Part shown: piece after piece, positions 7,821 to 16,520 of the stretch
Position numbering within the stretch: position 1 is the stretch's first letter
Layout: each line of letters opens with the position of its first letter
NCBI RefSeq assembly: GCF_014205295.1
Contig: NZ_JACHNF010000001.1
Coordinates: 7,378,001 to 7,442,000, forward strand
Direction: 5' to 3'
Length of the DNA: 64,000 nt
Source of the DNA: Kribbella solani
GTDB lineage: Bacteria > Actinomycetota > Actinomycetes > Propionibacteriales > Kribbellaceae
Notes under the pieces: generated by a model
Database searches by the model: none
What the model saw: the letters and a program-made list of their open reading frames with translations, nothing else
What the model was told of the DNA's origin: nothing
Made by a program: the position numbers and the translations under genes

Positions 7821-7867
7821 GTAACGCTGATCTGGCTGTTACGCGTTACGCTAGCAAATACGTTACG
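7821..7867. promoter_or_regulatory. Four CGTTAC boxes between MFS exporter and CGNR regulator
   Basis: GTAACG (7821-7826), GTTACG (7838-7843), CGTTACG (7844-7850) and CGTTACG (7861-7867) lie within 47 bp of a 69-bp divergent spacer. The middle two abut. The last ends immediately before the GGAGGAG ribosome site of the regulator, so occupancy would block both genes. Likely operator of the adjacent regulator. Confidence 0.6.
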
Positions 7868-7878
7868 GGAGGAGTCCA

Positions 7879-8409
7879 GTGGAAATTCAGTCGCCGGATC
7901 GGTTGGTGCGGCTTGCGGTGGATCTGGTGAACACCCGCACGCTCGATCCTGAGCAGCTGGTTTCACCGGGGTCGTTGCGGGCGTTCCTGCTCGAACACGG
8001 TGAGCCGGAGCCGGTCGAACCGGACGAGGACGACCTGGTCGCGGTGCGCGCGGTCCGGGAGCGGCTCCGCCCGGTGTTCCACGCGGACGGCAGGGTGGCG
8101 GCCGGCGTACTGAACGGGTTGCTGGCGGAGTACGCCGTGAAGCCGTACTTGTCGGATCACGATGGGGCGCCATGGCATCTGCATGTGGCTGATCCGGATG
8201 CGTCGTGGGGTGAATGGCTGGCCGCGACGACAGCGCTCGGGCTGGCGACGTTCGCGGCTGGTCACGGGTTCGAGGCGCTAGGGGTGTGCGCGGCGGCGGA
8301 CTGCGAGCGAGTGTTCGCCAACCCGGCCGAACACCGCCCCCGCCGCTTCTGCACCCCCCGCTGCGCAACCCGAACCCGAGTAACAGCCCACCGAGCCCGC
8401 AACCCCTAA
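7879..8409 (+). CDS. ABATE-domain / CGNR zinc-finger transcriptional regulator
   Basis: 176 residues. The N-terminal two thirds match the ABATE putative stress-sensing domain (LVRLAVDLVNTRTL at the start, WLAATTALGLATF later). The C-terminal ~40 residues form the CGNR-type zinc finger: GVCAAADCERVFAN, then RRFCTPRCATRTRV, supplying four cysteines and basic DNA-contacting residues. GTG start with GGAGGAG four bases upstream. Such genes commonly sit divergent from an MFS pump they control, as here. Ligand unknown. Confidence 0.85.
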   Translation: MEIQSPDRLVRLAVDLVNTRTLDPEQLVSPGSLRAFLLEHGEPEPVEPDEDDLVAVRAVRERLRPVFHADGRVAAGVLNGLLAEYAVKPYLSDHDGAPWHLHVADPDASWGEWLAATTALGLATFAAGHGFEALGVCAAADCERVFANPAEHRPRRFCTPRCATRTRVTAHRARNP

Positions 8410-8476
8410 CACCACCTGCTTCCCCCACCACCTGCTTCCCCACCAGCTGAGGCGCGGCCGGGGTGGGCGTCTGGTG

Positions 8477-8523
8477 CGAAACCAGTTTCGTCTGAGGTCT
8501 GGTGAATGCGAAAGCGCTTGCGC
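8477..8523 (+). promoter_or_regulatory. Two LacI-type palindromes upstream of the ABC importer operon
   Basis: Site 1, CGAAACCAGTTTCG (8477-8490), is an inverted repeat with a CA centre. Site 2, GCGAAAGCGCTTGCGC (8508-8523), has the AAGCGCTT core of LacI/GalR operators with one mismatched pair. They lie 53-99 bases upstream of the binding-protein ATG and resemble the palindrome before the glycosidase at 13601-13624. The LacI gene between the two targets is the probable ligand. Confidence 0.7.
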
Positions 8524-8575
8524 TACTGTGCGGAACGGTCGGCTTGCCGATCGCCATCCGCGCAGAGGAGTTCCG

Positions 8576-9952
8576 ATGAACAGGTTTGCAATTCGTTGTG
8601 CTGCCGGGCTTTCCGTGCCGTTCCTGCTGGCGGCCTGCTCCAGCGCGCCGTCCTCGGGCGACGCCGCCGGAGCCGGTTCAGGGTCCGGCGAGCAACAGGT
8701 GACGATCACGGTGGGTGACCGTCCGACCAGCTCGGACCCGGCCAACCGGGCCCAGTACGACCAGAAGGTGGCCGACTTCCAGAAGGCCAACCCGGACATC
8801 AAGCTGAACCCGGTCGAGACGCTCTGGGACCCGACCACCTTCCAGGCCCAGGCCGCCGGCGGTCAGCTGCCGGACGTACTGAACGTGCCGTTCACCGAGC
8901 CGCAGGGCCTGATCGCCCGCAAGCAGGTCGCCGACCTGACCAAGGTGCTCAAGGACGACGGCCTGATGACCCAGCTGAACCCGAACGTGCTGAAGATCGG
9001 CCAGGACCAGTCCGGCAACGTGTACGCGGTCCCGACCGCCGCGTACTCGGTCGGCCTGGTCTACAACCGCGACCTGTTCACCAAGGCTGGGCTCGACCCG
9101 AACAAGCCGCCGGCCACCTGGGACGAGCTGCGCGCGTACGCGAAGCAGATCACCCAGAAGACCGGTCAGGCCGGGTACGCGCAGATGACCACCAGCAACA
9201 CCGGCGGCTGGATGTTCACCACGCAGAGCTACGCGTTCGGTGGCTCGATCGAGAACGAGGACGGCAGCAAGGCGTCGTTCGACGACGCGCCGTCGCGGGC
9301 CGCGCTGCAGGCGCTGCACGACATGAAGTGGGTGGACAAGTCGATGGGCCAGGCGGTGCTCTACGACATCGACGGCATCTCCAAGGCGTTCGCGGCCGGC
9401 AAGATCGGCATGTACATGTCAGCGCCGGACGCGTACCGCACTCTGGTCACGACGAACGGTCTGAAGGCGTCGGCGTTCGGTATCGGCCCGATGCCGCAGC
9501 AGAGCGGTGACCACGGCACATTGAGCGGTGGCAGCGTCCAGATCGTCAGCCCGAACGCCACCGACGCCGAGAAGGCAGCAGCGATCAAGTGGATCAAGTT
9601 CGCGTACCTGAACAAGTACGTGAACCAGGACGCCGCTGTGACAGCTGCCAAGAACGGCGTGGCGGCGAAGCAGCCCGTTGGTGTACCGGGGCTTCCGGTG
9701 GTCGCGGCCGACCAGTACTCGACGTACCAGGACTGGATCAAGCCGTACGTGAACGTCCCGTTGGAGAACTTCGCGCCGTACACGAAGGTGGCCGCGGACC
9801 AGAAGATCATCCCTGAGCCGCCGGTGAAGGCTCAGGAGGTGTACGCGGCGCTCGACCCGGTCGTGCAGACCGTACTGGGCAGCGAGAAGGCGGACATCTC
9901 CGCGCTGCTGACCAAGGCCGCGGGCACCGTGAACGCCAAGCTCGGGCGCTGA
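8576..9952 (+). CDS. ABC sugar transporter, substrate-binding lipoprotein
   Basis: 458 residues. Signal peptide with lipobox LLAAC (Cys about residue 20), then a Ser/Gly/Ala linker and a family-1 extracellular solute-binding fold. Typical cues are VPTAAYSVGLVYNRDLFTKAGL, PPATWDELRAYAKQ and AFAAGKIGMYMSAPDA. The ATG at 8576 has AGAGGAG five bases upstream; a longer reading to 8474 would bury the signal peptide. First gene of a four-gene operon (binding protein, two permeases, epimerase). The two LacI palindromes directly upstream point to induction by an imported sugar. Substrate not deducible. Confidence 0.9.
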   Translation: MNRFAIRCAAGLSVPFLLAACSSAPSSGDAAGAGSGSGEQQVTITVGDRPTSSDPANRAQYDQKVADFQKANPDIKLNPVETLWDPTTFQAQAAGGQLPDVLNVPFTEPQGLIARKQVADLTKVLKDDGLMTQLNPNVLKIGQDQSGNVYAVPTAAYSVGLVYNRDLFTKAGLDPNKPPATWDELRAYAKQITQKTGQAGYAQMTTSNTGGWMFTTQSYAFGGSIENEDGSKASFDDAPSRAALQALHDMKWVDKSMGQAVLYDIDGISKAFAAGKIGMYMSAPDAYRTLVTTNGLKASAFGIGPMPQQSGDHGTLSGGSVQIVSPNATDAEKAAAIKWIKFAYLNKYVNQDAAVTAAKNGVAAKQPVGVPGLPVVAADQYSTYQDWIKPYVNVPLENFAPYTKVAADQKIIPEPPVKAQEVYAALDPVVQTVLGSEKADISALLTKAAGTVNAKLGR

Positions 9953-9953
9953 G

Positions 9954-10829
9954 TTGCTTCGCCGCCTGCGCAACGGTGTACCGGCAGTGCTCTTCGCGCT
10001 GCCGGTACTACTGGTCTTCCTGGTGTTCTCGTGGGGCCCGATCGTCAAGGGCCTGGTGATGAGCCTGCAGCAGACCAATCTGATCGATCCGGTCAAGTGG
10101 GTCGGGCTGGAGAACTTCCGGTACGTGTTGAGCGACCCAGCCGTCGGGCAGGCGTCACTGAACACCCTCTGGTTCACCTTGCTGGCGCTGCTGTTCGGTT
10201 TCCCGGTGCCGTTGCTGCTGGCAATGTTCCTGTCCGAGCTACGTGGCCGGTCCTGGCTGTACTCCACACTGGCGTACTTGCCGGTCATCACCCCGCCGGT
10301 GGTTGCCATCCTGCTCTGGCGGTTCTTCTACGACCCGTCGCCGGGCGGCATGTTCAACAGCATCCTGGGCAGTGTCGGGCTCGGACCGTTCCTCTGGCTG
10401 GACAGTCCGTCATCAGCAATGCCGTCCATCGTGCTGGAAGCGACGTGGGCCGGTGCCGGCAACGCAGTGATCATCTACCTGGCCGCACTGACCTCCGTCC
10501 GTACTGACCTGTACGAGGCGGCTGAGCTGGACGGTGCAGGCGTAGTACGCCGCGTATGGCACGTGATGCTGCCGCACCTGCGCAGTGTCCTGCTGTTGAT
10601 GCTGCTGCTCCAGATCATCGGCACCATGCAGCTGTTCACCGAGCCGTTGCTGTTCACCGGTGGTGGACCACAGGGAGCGACTACAACCATCTTGCTGCTC
10701 ATTTACAACTACGCCTTCGTCAACGGCGACTACGGAGCTGCTACCGCGCTGAGTGTGCTGCTGGCCTTGGCGCTCGCGGTGGTGTCCGCCGTGTTCCAGT
10801 TGGCCACTCGTGGATGGAGTACGGAGTGA
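9954..10829 (+). CDS. ABC sugar transporter permease (MalF/UgpA type)
   Basis: 291 residues, six predicted membrane helices, beginning just after the N-terminal RRLRNG. The CUT1 EAA loop that contacts the ATPase is EAAELDGAGVVRRVWHVMLP. TTG start one base after the upstream stop, no separate ribosome site, so translation is probably coupled to the binding protein. The next permease starts inside its stop (GTGA). No ATPase gene follows, as in other actinobacterial CUT1 operons served by a shared MsiK. Confidence 0.9.
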   Translation: MLRRLRNGVPAVLFALPVLLVFLVFSWGPIVKGLVMSLQQTNLIDPVKWVGLENFRYVLSDPAVGQASLNTLWFTLLALLFGFPVPLLLAMFLSELRGRSWLYSTLAYLPVITPPVVAILLWRFFYDPSPGGMFNSILGSVGLGPFLWLDSPSSAMPSIVLEATWAGAGNAVIIYLAALTSVRTDLYEAAELDGAGVVRRVWHVMLPHLRSVLLLMLLLQIIGTMQLFTEPLLFTGGGPQGATTTILLLIYNYAFVNGDYGAATALSVLLALALAVVSAVFQLATRGWSTE

Positions 10830-11707
10830 GCGAACGGAGTGCACTGTCGGACGCGGACCGGAAGCTCACCCGGATACGTGTGCCGTTCGTCATCGGGCAG
10901 GTCCTCGTACTGATCGGACTGCTCGTTGCCGGTCTCGGACCGCTGCTCTGGTTGCTCAAGGCAGCGATCTCCCCGACCCAGGACAGTGTGCGCTCGCCAC
11001 TCGCGTGGTTCCCGTCCGGTGAAGTGCAGTGGGGAAACCTCAGTACTGCCTGGCAACAGGGCCACATCGGGTACTACCTGGGTAACACCGCCATCATCGC
11101 CGCCGGCTCCGCTCTGGCGTCGCTGATCGTGTGTACGACAGCCGGCTACGTACTGAGCGTGCTGCGCCCACGCTGGGGTGCAGTGTTGTCCGGCGCGATT
11201 CTGGCCACGCTGTTCGTACCCCACATCGTTTCACTCGTCCCGCTGTACCTGACCGTGCTGAAGGTGCCAGTAGTACATGCCAACCTGACCAACACGTTCT
11301 GGGCGGTCTGGCTGCCACCCGCGGCCAGTGCGTTCAACGTGCTGATCGTGAAACGCTTCTTCGACAGCATCCCGCGGGAGTACTTCGAAGCGGCCCGGAT
11401 CGACGGCGCCGGTGCACTCCGGGTGTTCACCTCACTGGTACTCCCGCTGTCGCGGCCGATCCTCGGCGTGGTCCTGCTGCTCAGCATCATCTCCTCCTGG
11501 AAGGACTATCTGTGGCCTCTGCTGGTGCTGACGAATCCGGATCTGCAGCCGGTCTCGGTGGCGTTGCCCAAGATCGCCAAGGTGACGGAGCTCAACATCC
11601 AGTTGGCGGGCCTGTTCCTGGCCCTGCTCATCCCGGTGCTGCTGTTCCTGGTGTTCCAGCGAGCGTTTCTGCGCGGCGTCGGCCTGTCGGGAGGAATCAA
11701 AGCGTGA
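10826..11707 (+). CDS. ABC sugar transporter permease (MalG/UgpE type)
   Basis: 293 residues from the GTG that overlaps the previous stop; an ATG four codons earlier (10814) is an alternative. Six membrane helices and the EAA loop EAARIDGAGALRVFTSLVLP. Partner of the MalF-type subunit upstream. Its stop overlaps the GTG of the epimerase gene, so import and epimerisation are translated as a unit. Confidence 0.9.
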   Translation: MSERSALSDADRKLTRIRVPFVIGQVLVLIGLLVAGLGPLLWLLKAAISPTQDSVRSPLAWFPSGEVQWGNLSTAWQQGHIGYYLGNTAIIAAGSALASLIVCTTAGYVLSVLRPRWGAVLSGAILATLFVPHIVSLVPLYLTVLKVPVVHANLTNTFWAVWLPPAASAFNVLIVKRFFDSIPREYFEAARIDGAGALRVFTSLVLPLSRPILGVVLLLSIISSWKDYLWPLLVLTNPDLQPVSVALPKIAKVTELNIQLAGLFLALLIPVLLFLVFQRAFLRGVGLSGGIKA

Positions 11708-12573
11708 AACGAGTTCTGGTCACCGGTGCGGACGGTTCGATCGGCCGGGCCGCGGTGGTCGGTCTGCAAGCCGCCGGGTACGAGGTGACCGGCCTGTCCC
11801 TGCGCTACGACCACACCAGTACGGCAGATCGCCCACTGGTAGGCGATGCGCGATCAGCCGACGACGTCGGCGCCGCACTGGACGGTGTGGACGCGGTACT
11901 GCACCTGGCCGCCATCCCGCACCCCAGTCTGGGTACGCCGGAGGAGGTGTTCGAGAACAACGTCGCGGCGACGTTCAACGTACTCGCACAGGCTGGACAG
12001 CAGGGCATCGGCCGCGCGGTGATCGCGAGCAGCATCAACGCGTTCGGCGTACCCATGAACGTCAACCAGGTCGTACCGGCGTACTACCCGCTGGACGAGG
12101 AGGTGCACGCGGACATCTCCGACGCGTACTCGTTGTCCAAGAGCGTCGACGAACAGAGTGCACGGATGGCTTGGCGGCGCTGGGGAACCGACGTGATCGC
12201 ACTGCGCTTCCCACTGGTCAAGGACCATGCGGAGCTGCTCAAGTTCGCGGCCAGGGCGGAACGCGACCCGTCCGGGATGGCCCGCGAAGGCTGGGCGTAC
12301 TTGGACCTGCGGGACGGCGTACGCGCGATCATCGCCGCACTGGAGTCAACGGTCGCCGGCGCGCATGTGGTCGGGCTGGCGGCCGACGACATCCTGATCG
12401 ACCGGCAAACGGACGAGCTGCTACGGGAGTACGCGCCGACCGTCCCGCTACGGCGGCCCGTGCACGGCCGGGACGCACTGGTCGACACTGCACGGGCGAA
12501 AGAGCTGCTGGGCTTCACGCCGCGGTTCTCGATCCACGACGACGATCAGGTGGTCTCCGCGGTCACGATCTGA
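11704..12573 (+). CDS. NAD-dependent epimerase/dehydratase (extended SDR)
   Basis: 289 residues with N-terminal Rossmann motif VLVTGADGSIGRA, LHLAAIPHPS in the cofactor region, SSINAFG at the catalytic Ser position and a Tyr-x-x-x-Lys pair in DAYSLSKSVDEQ. Closest in style to uronate dehydrogenase/UDP-sugar epimerase-like SDRs of catabolic clusters. Reaction presumably oxidises or epimerises the sugar brought in by the coupled importer. Convergent with the LacI gene; their 3' ends overlap by 28 bp. Confidence 0.8.
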   Translation: MKRVLVTGADGSIGRAAVVGLQAAGYEVTGLSLRYDHTSTADRPLVGDARSADDVGAALDGVDAVLHLAAIPHPSLGTPEEVFENNVAATFNVLAQAGQQGIGRAVIASSINAFGVPMNVNQVVPAYYPLDEEVHADISDAYSLSKSVDEQSARMAWRRWGTDVIALRFPLVKDHAELLKFAARAERDPSGMAREGWAYLDLRDGVRAIIAALESTVAGAHVVGLAADDILIDRQTDELLREYAPTVPLRRPVHGRDALVDTARAKELLGFTPRFSIHDDDQVVSAVTI

Positions 12574-13541
12574 GGCGCGACGTACTGGATGCCGGGCTTC
12601 GGGTCGGGTTCGAGGAGCTGGGCCGCCACCTGCCGGCCGATCTCCTCGAGCCCGACGTCGACCGTGGTCAGGTGCCGGGAGGTGCGCTGGTCGTGCATCA
12701 GCTGCTCCCAGTTGTCGACGCCGATCAGCGAGACATCGCCGGGTACGTCGCGGCCGGCGGCTCGTACCGCACGCTCGGCGCCGCGGGCGATCGCGTCGCT
12801 CCCGCAGAAGATCGCGTCCACGTCCGGCGACTCGGCCAGTACGGCGGCGGCCGCCTCCGCGCCCCAGTCCTCGCGCCAACGGCCGAACCGCACCGGCGCG
12901 GCCCACGCCAGCCCGGCCTCCGCCAGCATCTCCTTGGCGCTGGCCGCGCGCTTGACCGCCGCGTTGTCGTGCGGCTCCGCGGTGATGTGCGCGATTTTCC
13001 GGCGCCCCTTGGACAGCAGGTGCTGGATGGCGATCCGGCCGATCGCGTCGTCGTCGGAGGTGATCGTGACGTCGTCCGGGTTCTCGGTGTACGTGAACGC
13101 GTAGATCACCGGTACGTCGAAGCGGCTGGTCAGCGACGGGGTCGGGAACGACGTGCCGGTACCGATCACGATCACGCCGTCGATCCGGCGGGCCCGCAGT
13201 TGCAGGATCGACTCGGTCACGTCGTGGTCGTCGATCCGGGCGTCGTACAGCAGGATCGCCTGCTCCTTGGCGCCGAGCTCGGTGGCGGCGGTGGCGAGCA
13301 CCACGCGGGTGAACGGGTTCGACGCGCGGTGCGTGAGCACGCCGATGGTCTGGCTGCGGCCGCGGGCGAACGACCGGGCCAGCGCGTTGTGCCGGAACCC
13401 GAGCTGGTCCGCCGTGGTCCGGACGTGCTGCCGGGTCGCGGCGGAGATCCGGTCGGTCCCGTTCAGCGCCTTCGATGCCGTCGACAACGACACCCCCGCC
13501 GCCGCGGCCACATCGGACAACGTGATCACCGGTTTGGCCAT
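12546..13541 (-). CDS. LacI-family transcriptional repressor
   Basis: 331 residues. N-terminal HTH ITLSDVAAAAGVSLSTASKAL with the hinge region GFRHNALARSFARGRSQTIGVL, followed by a periplasmic-binding-protein-like sensor (IGVLTHRASNPF, VPVIYAFTY, FCGSDAIARGA). Divergent from the secreted glycosidase gene and convergent with the ABC/epimerase operon, so it sits between its two likely targets. Matching palindromes precede both. Ligand presumably an oligosaccharide released by the glycosidase. Confidence 0.9.
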   Translation of the reverse strand: MAKPVITLSDVAAAAGVSLSTASKALNGTDRISAATRQHVRTTADQLGFRHNALARSFARGRSQTIGVLTHRASNPFTRVVLATAATELGAKEQAILLYDARIDDHDVTESILQLRARRIDGVIVIGTGTSFPTPSLTSRFDVPVIYAFTYTENPDDVTITSDDDAIGRIAIQHLLSKGRRKIAHITAEPHDNAAVKRAASAKEMLAEAGLAWAAPVRFGRWREDWGAEAAAAVLAESPDVDAIFCGSDAIARGAERAVRAAGRDVPGDVSLIGVDNWEQLMHDQRTSRHLTTVDVGLEEIGRQVAAQLLEPDPKPGIQYVAPQIVTAETT

Positions 13542-13568
13542 TCCCCCATGTTAGTTGGTTCCGAGCCG

Positions 13569-13624
13569 TTGACAGGTGGCTCGCCGGGCAGCAGGGTTTG
13601 GGGAGCGAAACCGCTTTCGCTCCC
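13569..13624 (+). promoter_or_regulatory. Promoter with overlapping 24-bp LacI operator
   Basis: A TTGACA -35 box at 13569-13574 is followed after 17 bases by a weak -10 (CAGGGT, 13592-13597). Directly after it lie perfect 10-bp arms GGGAGCGAAA (13601-13610) and TTTCGCTCCC (13615-13624) around CCGC. The operator therefore covers the likely transcription start of the glycosidase gene, an ideal position for LacI repression. The divergent lacI gene may be autoregulated from the same site. Confidence 0.7.
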
Positions 13625-13639
13625 TGGGAGGAGAGTTTC

Positions 13640-16402
13640 ATGACCCGTCGCCGCTCGGGCGCAGTCAGTCTTCTCACGGCCGGTCTGCTGCTGGCCGCCG
13701 TACTTCAGTCACCGGCCCGCGCCGCGACCGCCGCCGCGCCCACGCTGACGATCACACCGACCACGGTCGGCAACACGTTCACCGTCGGGCAGCAGGTGCA
13801 ACTCGGCTTCAGCACCGACGCGACCACCGTCAGCTGGACGGTCCGCGATGCTGCCGGTACCGAAGTGAGCAAAGGCTCCGCATCGGCCGCTGCACTCAAC
13901 GGACAGCTCACACTGCCGATCAGCACACCCGGCTGGTACCAGACCGATCTCGCCGCGGTGGCTGCCGACGGTTCGACCACGCTGGGCGGTACGGACTTCG
14001 CCGTACTCACCCCACACGACTTCTCCACCTCCACCGACACTCGCATCGGCGTCGCGTCCGCACTGGGCTTCGGTGGCGTGGCCAACCCGGGTCTGGAGGC
14101 CGTACCGCTGATGGCCAACGGGGGTATCTCGACCGCGCGGGACGAGGCGTTCTGGTCCGCGGCCGAGACCACCAAGGGCGTCATCCAGTTCCCGCAGAAG
14201 GTCAAGGACTACAAGAAGGCGCTGGACGACAACCACGTCGACTTCCTGAACATCCTCGACTACGGCAACTCGCTGTACTACCCCGACGAGGCGCCGTCGA
14301 CCGACGAACAGCGGGCCGCGTTCACTCGGTACGCTGTCGCGGCTGTTGACGAGTTCGGTACGGAGCACACGACGTACGAGCTTTGGAACGAGTGGAACCT
14401 GCGCGACCAGAACGGCGCCGCGAAGGCCAGTCCGGAGAACTACGTCGCGCTGCTCAAGTCAGTCAGCGCAGCGGTTCGTGCGAAGCATCCGGATGTGAAG
14501 CTGACCGGTCCGTCGCTTGCCGTCATCAACGACTGGCAGGGCTGGTTCACCAAGTTCGCGGACCTCGGTGGGCTCGACTACGTGGACGCGGTCACCATCC
14601 ACCCGTACGTGCAGCCGCTCGACCCGGAGGCATCCGTTGCGTACGTGAACACCATCCGCGGCATCATGGCGGCGCACGGCTCCAGCAAACCGATCTACAT
14701 CACCGAACAGGGCTGGGCCACCGGTACGAACCCAAGTGCGGTGTCCGAGCCGGCACAGGCCCGTGACCTGGTACGCGGCCAGCTGCTGTCGTACGGGAAC
14801 GGTGTCGCGCGGTACAGCTCGTACAACTTCATGGACTCCGGCAACAACCCGTCCGACGTGGAGCACCGGTTCGGCATGGTGCGTAACCGGCTCGACTCGC
14901 GTGGTGCGCTCGTACCCAAGCCGTCGTACGTGGCAACTGCTGTCCTGGCTCGGCAGATCGACCAGCTTCCACTGATCGGACAGACCCGGTTCGGTACGAA
15001 CGGGTACGACGTCTCGTTCAACGCGGGGAGCGGACAGTCGGTCCACGCGGTCTGGTCGACGACACCCGGTCTGGTGAACATTGCGGCACCAGCTGGATCG
15101 CCGGTGCAGATAACTGACCTGTACGGGGTGACGACCACACTGACTGCGGACGCGGGTGGTCACGTGTGGATGACTGCTGGACCAGACCCGTTCTACGCAC
15201 GCGGCGCGATCACTGGCGTGGCACCGTCCAACCGGTTCGGGCTGTCCATGTCACCGGAGATCGCCGGCGACCCAGCCACCGGCACGCTGACGTTCACCAA
15301 CCCGGATGCGGTGGCGCACACGTTCACTGTGTCGGCCGGTGGCACTGAGACGAGTGGCTCGGCGGCTGCAGGTGCAACGGCTACTGCTGCAGTGGCCTAT
15401 CCGGCACAGGACTCGACCGGGCCGCGTACGTACTCGGCGAAGGTCAGCGTCGACGGGCAACCAGTCGGACTGGTGTCCGCGGCTGGCACAGCGACCCCTC
15501 CGCTGTCAGTTACTGCTTCGCACGTACTGAACGGCAGTGGAAAGGACCTGCTTCGTTTCCGGGTCACCAACTCCTCGTCACAACCCATCATCCTGAGCGG
15601 CCTCGACTGGACGGCTGGAGCGGCGTCAGGCACGTTGCTGGCCGGCTGTGTGGTCCCCGCACACGGCACGGACGAGGTCGATGTGGCGCTGACGCTCGAC
15701 CAGGCCACTACCTGGTCTGCCAGTCTGCGTCGGACGGGTGCTGCTGACATCCAGGCATCCGGCAAGCTGGTTCCGGTCACTGCGCCAACAGTCGCCAAGC
15801 GGTACACGGTCAACTTGGACGGCGTCATTGACCCGGTGGTCGCGCGGCAGCCGGCCATAGCGCTGGAAGGCACTGGTACCCCACCGGTGACCGGCTGGGG
15901 CGGTCCCGGTGACCTGTCCGGCAGGCTGTGGCTCACGCACGACGACCAGAACCTGTACCTGTCAGCCAAGGTCACCGACGACGTGTTCTCCCAGCCGAGC
16001 CGTGGCGGCAACATCTGGGGCGGTGACGGGCTGCAGCTCGGTATGACAGCCGGTGCGCCCGGTGAAGCAGTCCAGACGCAGGAGATCGGTGCCGCGCTGA
16101 CCGATGCGGGTCCGGTGGACACCTGGCGTTGGACACCGACCAGTCAGACAGGTGTACCGCCGGGCGTCCAGGCCAAGGTGGTACGTGACGAGGCGGCGCA
16201 CACGACCACGTACGAGATCGCTGTGCCGTGGAGCACGCTCGGTGTCGCGGCCAAGGACAGGCTGATCGCGGCGACCGTCGTGCTGAACGAGAACGACGGC
16301 ACTGGGCGGCGTGGCTGGCTGACCTGGGGCAGGGGCGTCGCCGAGACCAAGAACCCCGGGCTGTTCAACGCCATCAGGCTCGACCCGTCCGCTGCCAGGT
16401 AG
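13640..16402 (+). CDS. Large secreted clan-A glycoside hydrolase with C-terminal CBM9-like domain
   Basis: 920 residues. Sec signal peptide with PARA-A cleavage near residue 28. A beta-sandwich-like segment (about 35-125) precedes a TIM-barrel catalytic domain with ELWNEWN (acid/base Glu251) and IYITEQGW (nucleophile Glu356), the two-glutamate pattern of clan GH-A; GH39 or a related family is likely. After linker domains (about 530-720) comes a CBM9-like module (about 735-918: DGVIDPV, LWLTHDDQNLYLSAKVTDD, WGGDGLQLGM). Start ATG has GGGAGGAG seven bases upstream. Controlled by the LacI operator before it. The target polysaccharide is not clear from sequence. Confidence 0.8.
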   Translation: MTRRRSGAVSLLTAGLLLAAVLQSPARAATAAAPTLTITPTTVGNTFTVGQQVQLGFSTDATTVSWTVRDAAGTEVSKGSASAAALNGQLTLPISTPGWYQTDLAAVAADGSTTLGGTDFAVLTPHDFSTSTDTRIGVASALGFGGVANPGLEAVPLMANGGISTARDEAFWSAAETTKGVIQFPQKVKDYKKALDDNHVDFLNILDYGNSLYYPDEAPSTDEQRAAFTRYAVAAVDEFGTEHTTYELWNEWNLRDQNGAAKASPENYVALLKSVSAAVRAKHPDVKLTGPSLAVINDWQGWFTKFADLGGLDYVDAVTIHPYVQPLDPEASVAYVNTIRGIMAAHGSSKPIYITEQGWATGTNPSAVSEPAQARDLVRGQLLSYGNGVARYSSYNFMDSGNNPSDVEHRFGMVRNRLDSRGALVPKPSYVATAVLARQIDQLPLIGQTRFGTNGYDVSFNAGSGQSVHAVWSTTPGLVNIAAPAGSPVQITDLYGVTTTLTADAGGHVWMTAGPDPFYARGAITGVAPSNRFGLSMSPEIAGDPATGTLTFTNPDAVAHTFTVSAGGTETSGSAAAGATATAAVAYPAQDSTGPRTYSAKVSVDGQPVGLVSAAGTATPPLSVTASHVLNGSGKDLLRFRVTNSSSQPIILSGLDWTAGAASGTLLAGCVVPAHGTDEVDVALTLDQATTWSASLRRTGAADIQASGKLVPVTAPTVAKRYTVNLDGVIDPVVARQPAIALEGTGTPPVTGWGGPGDLSGRLWLTHDDQNLYLSAKVTDDVFSQPSRGGNIWGGDGLQLGMTAGAPGEAVQTQEIGAALTDAGPVDTWRWTPTSQTGVPPGVQAKVVRDEAAHTTTYEIAVPWSTLGVAAKDRLIAATVVLNENDGTGRRGWLTWGRGVAETKNPGLFNAIRLDPSAAR

Positions 16403-16415
16403 CCGGTCCCTGACT

Positions 16416-16459
16416 CGGCGTAGGTGCCCTGGAACGCTGCCCGAGGGGCACCTACGCCG
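16416..16459 (+). terminator. Strong hairpin terminator after the glycosidase gene
   Basis: Perfect 14-bp arms CGGCGTAGGTGCCC (16416-16429) and GGGCACCTACGCCG (16446-16459) with a 16-base loop, 14 bases after the glycosidase stop. There is no T-run, as is common for actinobacterial hairpin terminators. Confidence 0.8.
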
Positions 16460-16520
16460 TACCCGGCCGACCCGCCTAGGATCGGCACTGGGAGTCCACA
16501 GGACCCGGGAGGGGTGCGAG

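Noticed and set aside
12171..13643. Long plus-strand open frame antisense to lacI
   Set aside because: Arg/Gly/Pro-rich translation typical of the complementary frame of a GC-rich gene; the lacI reading has full homology and codon character.
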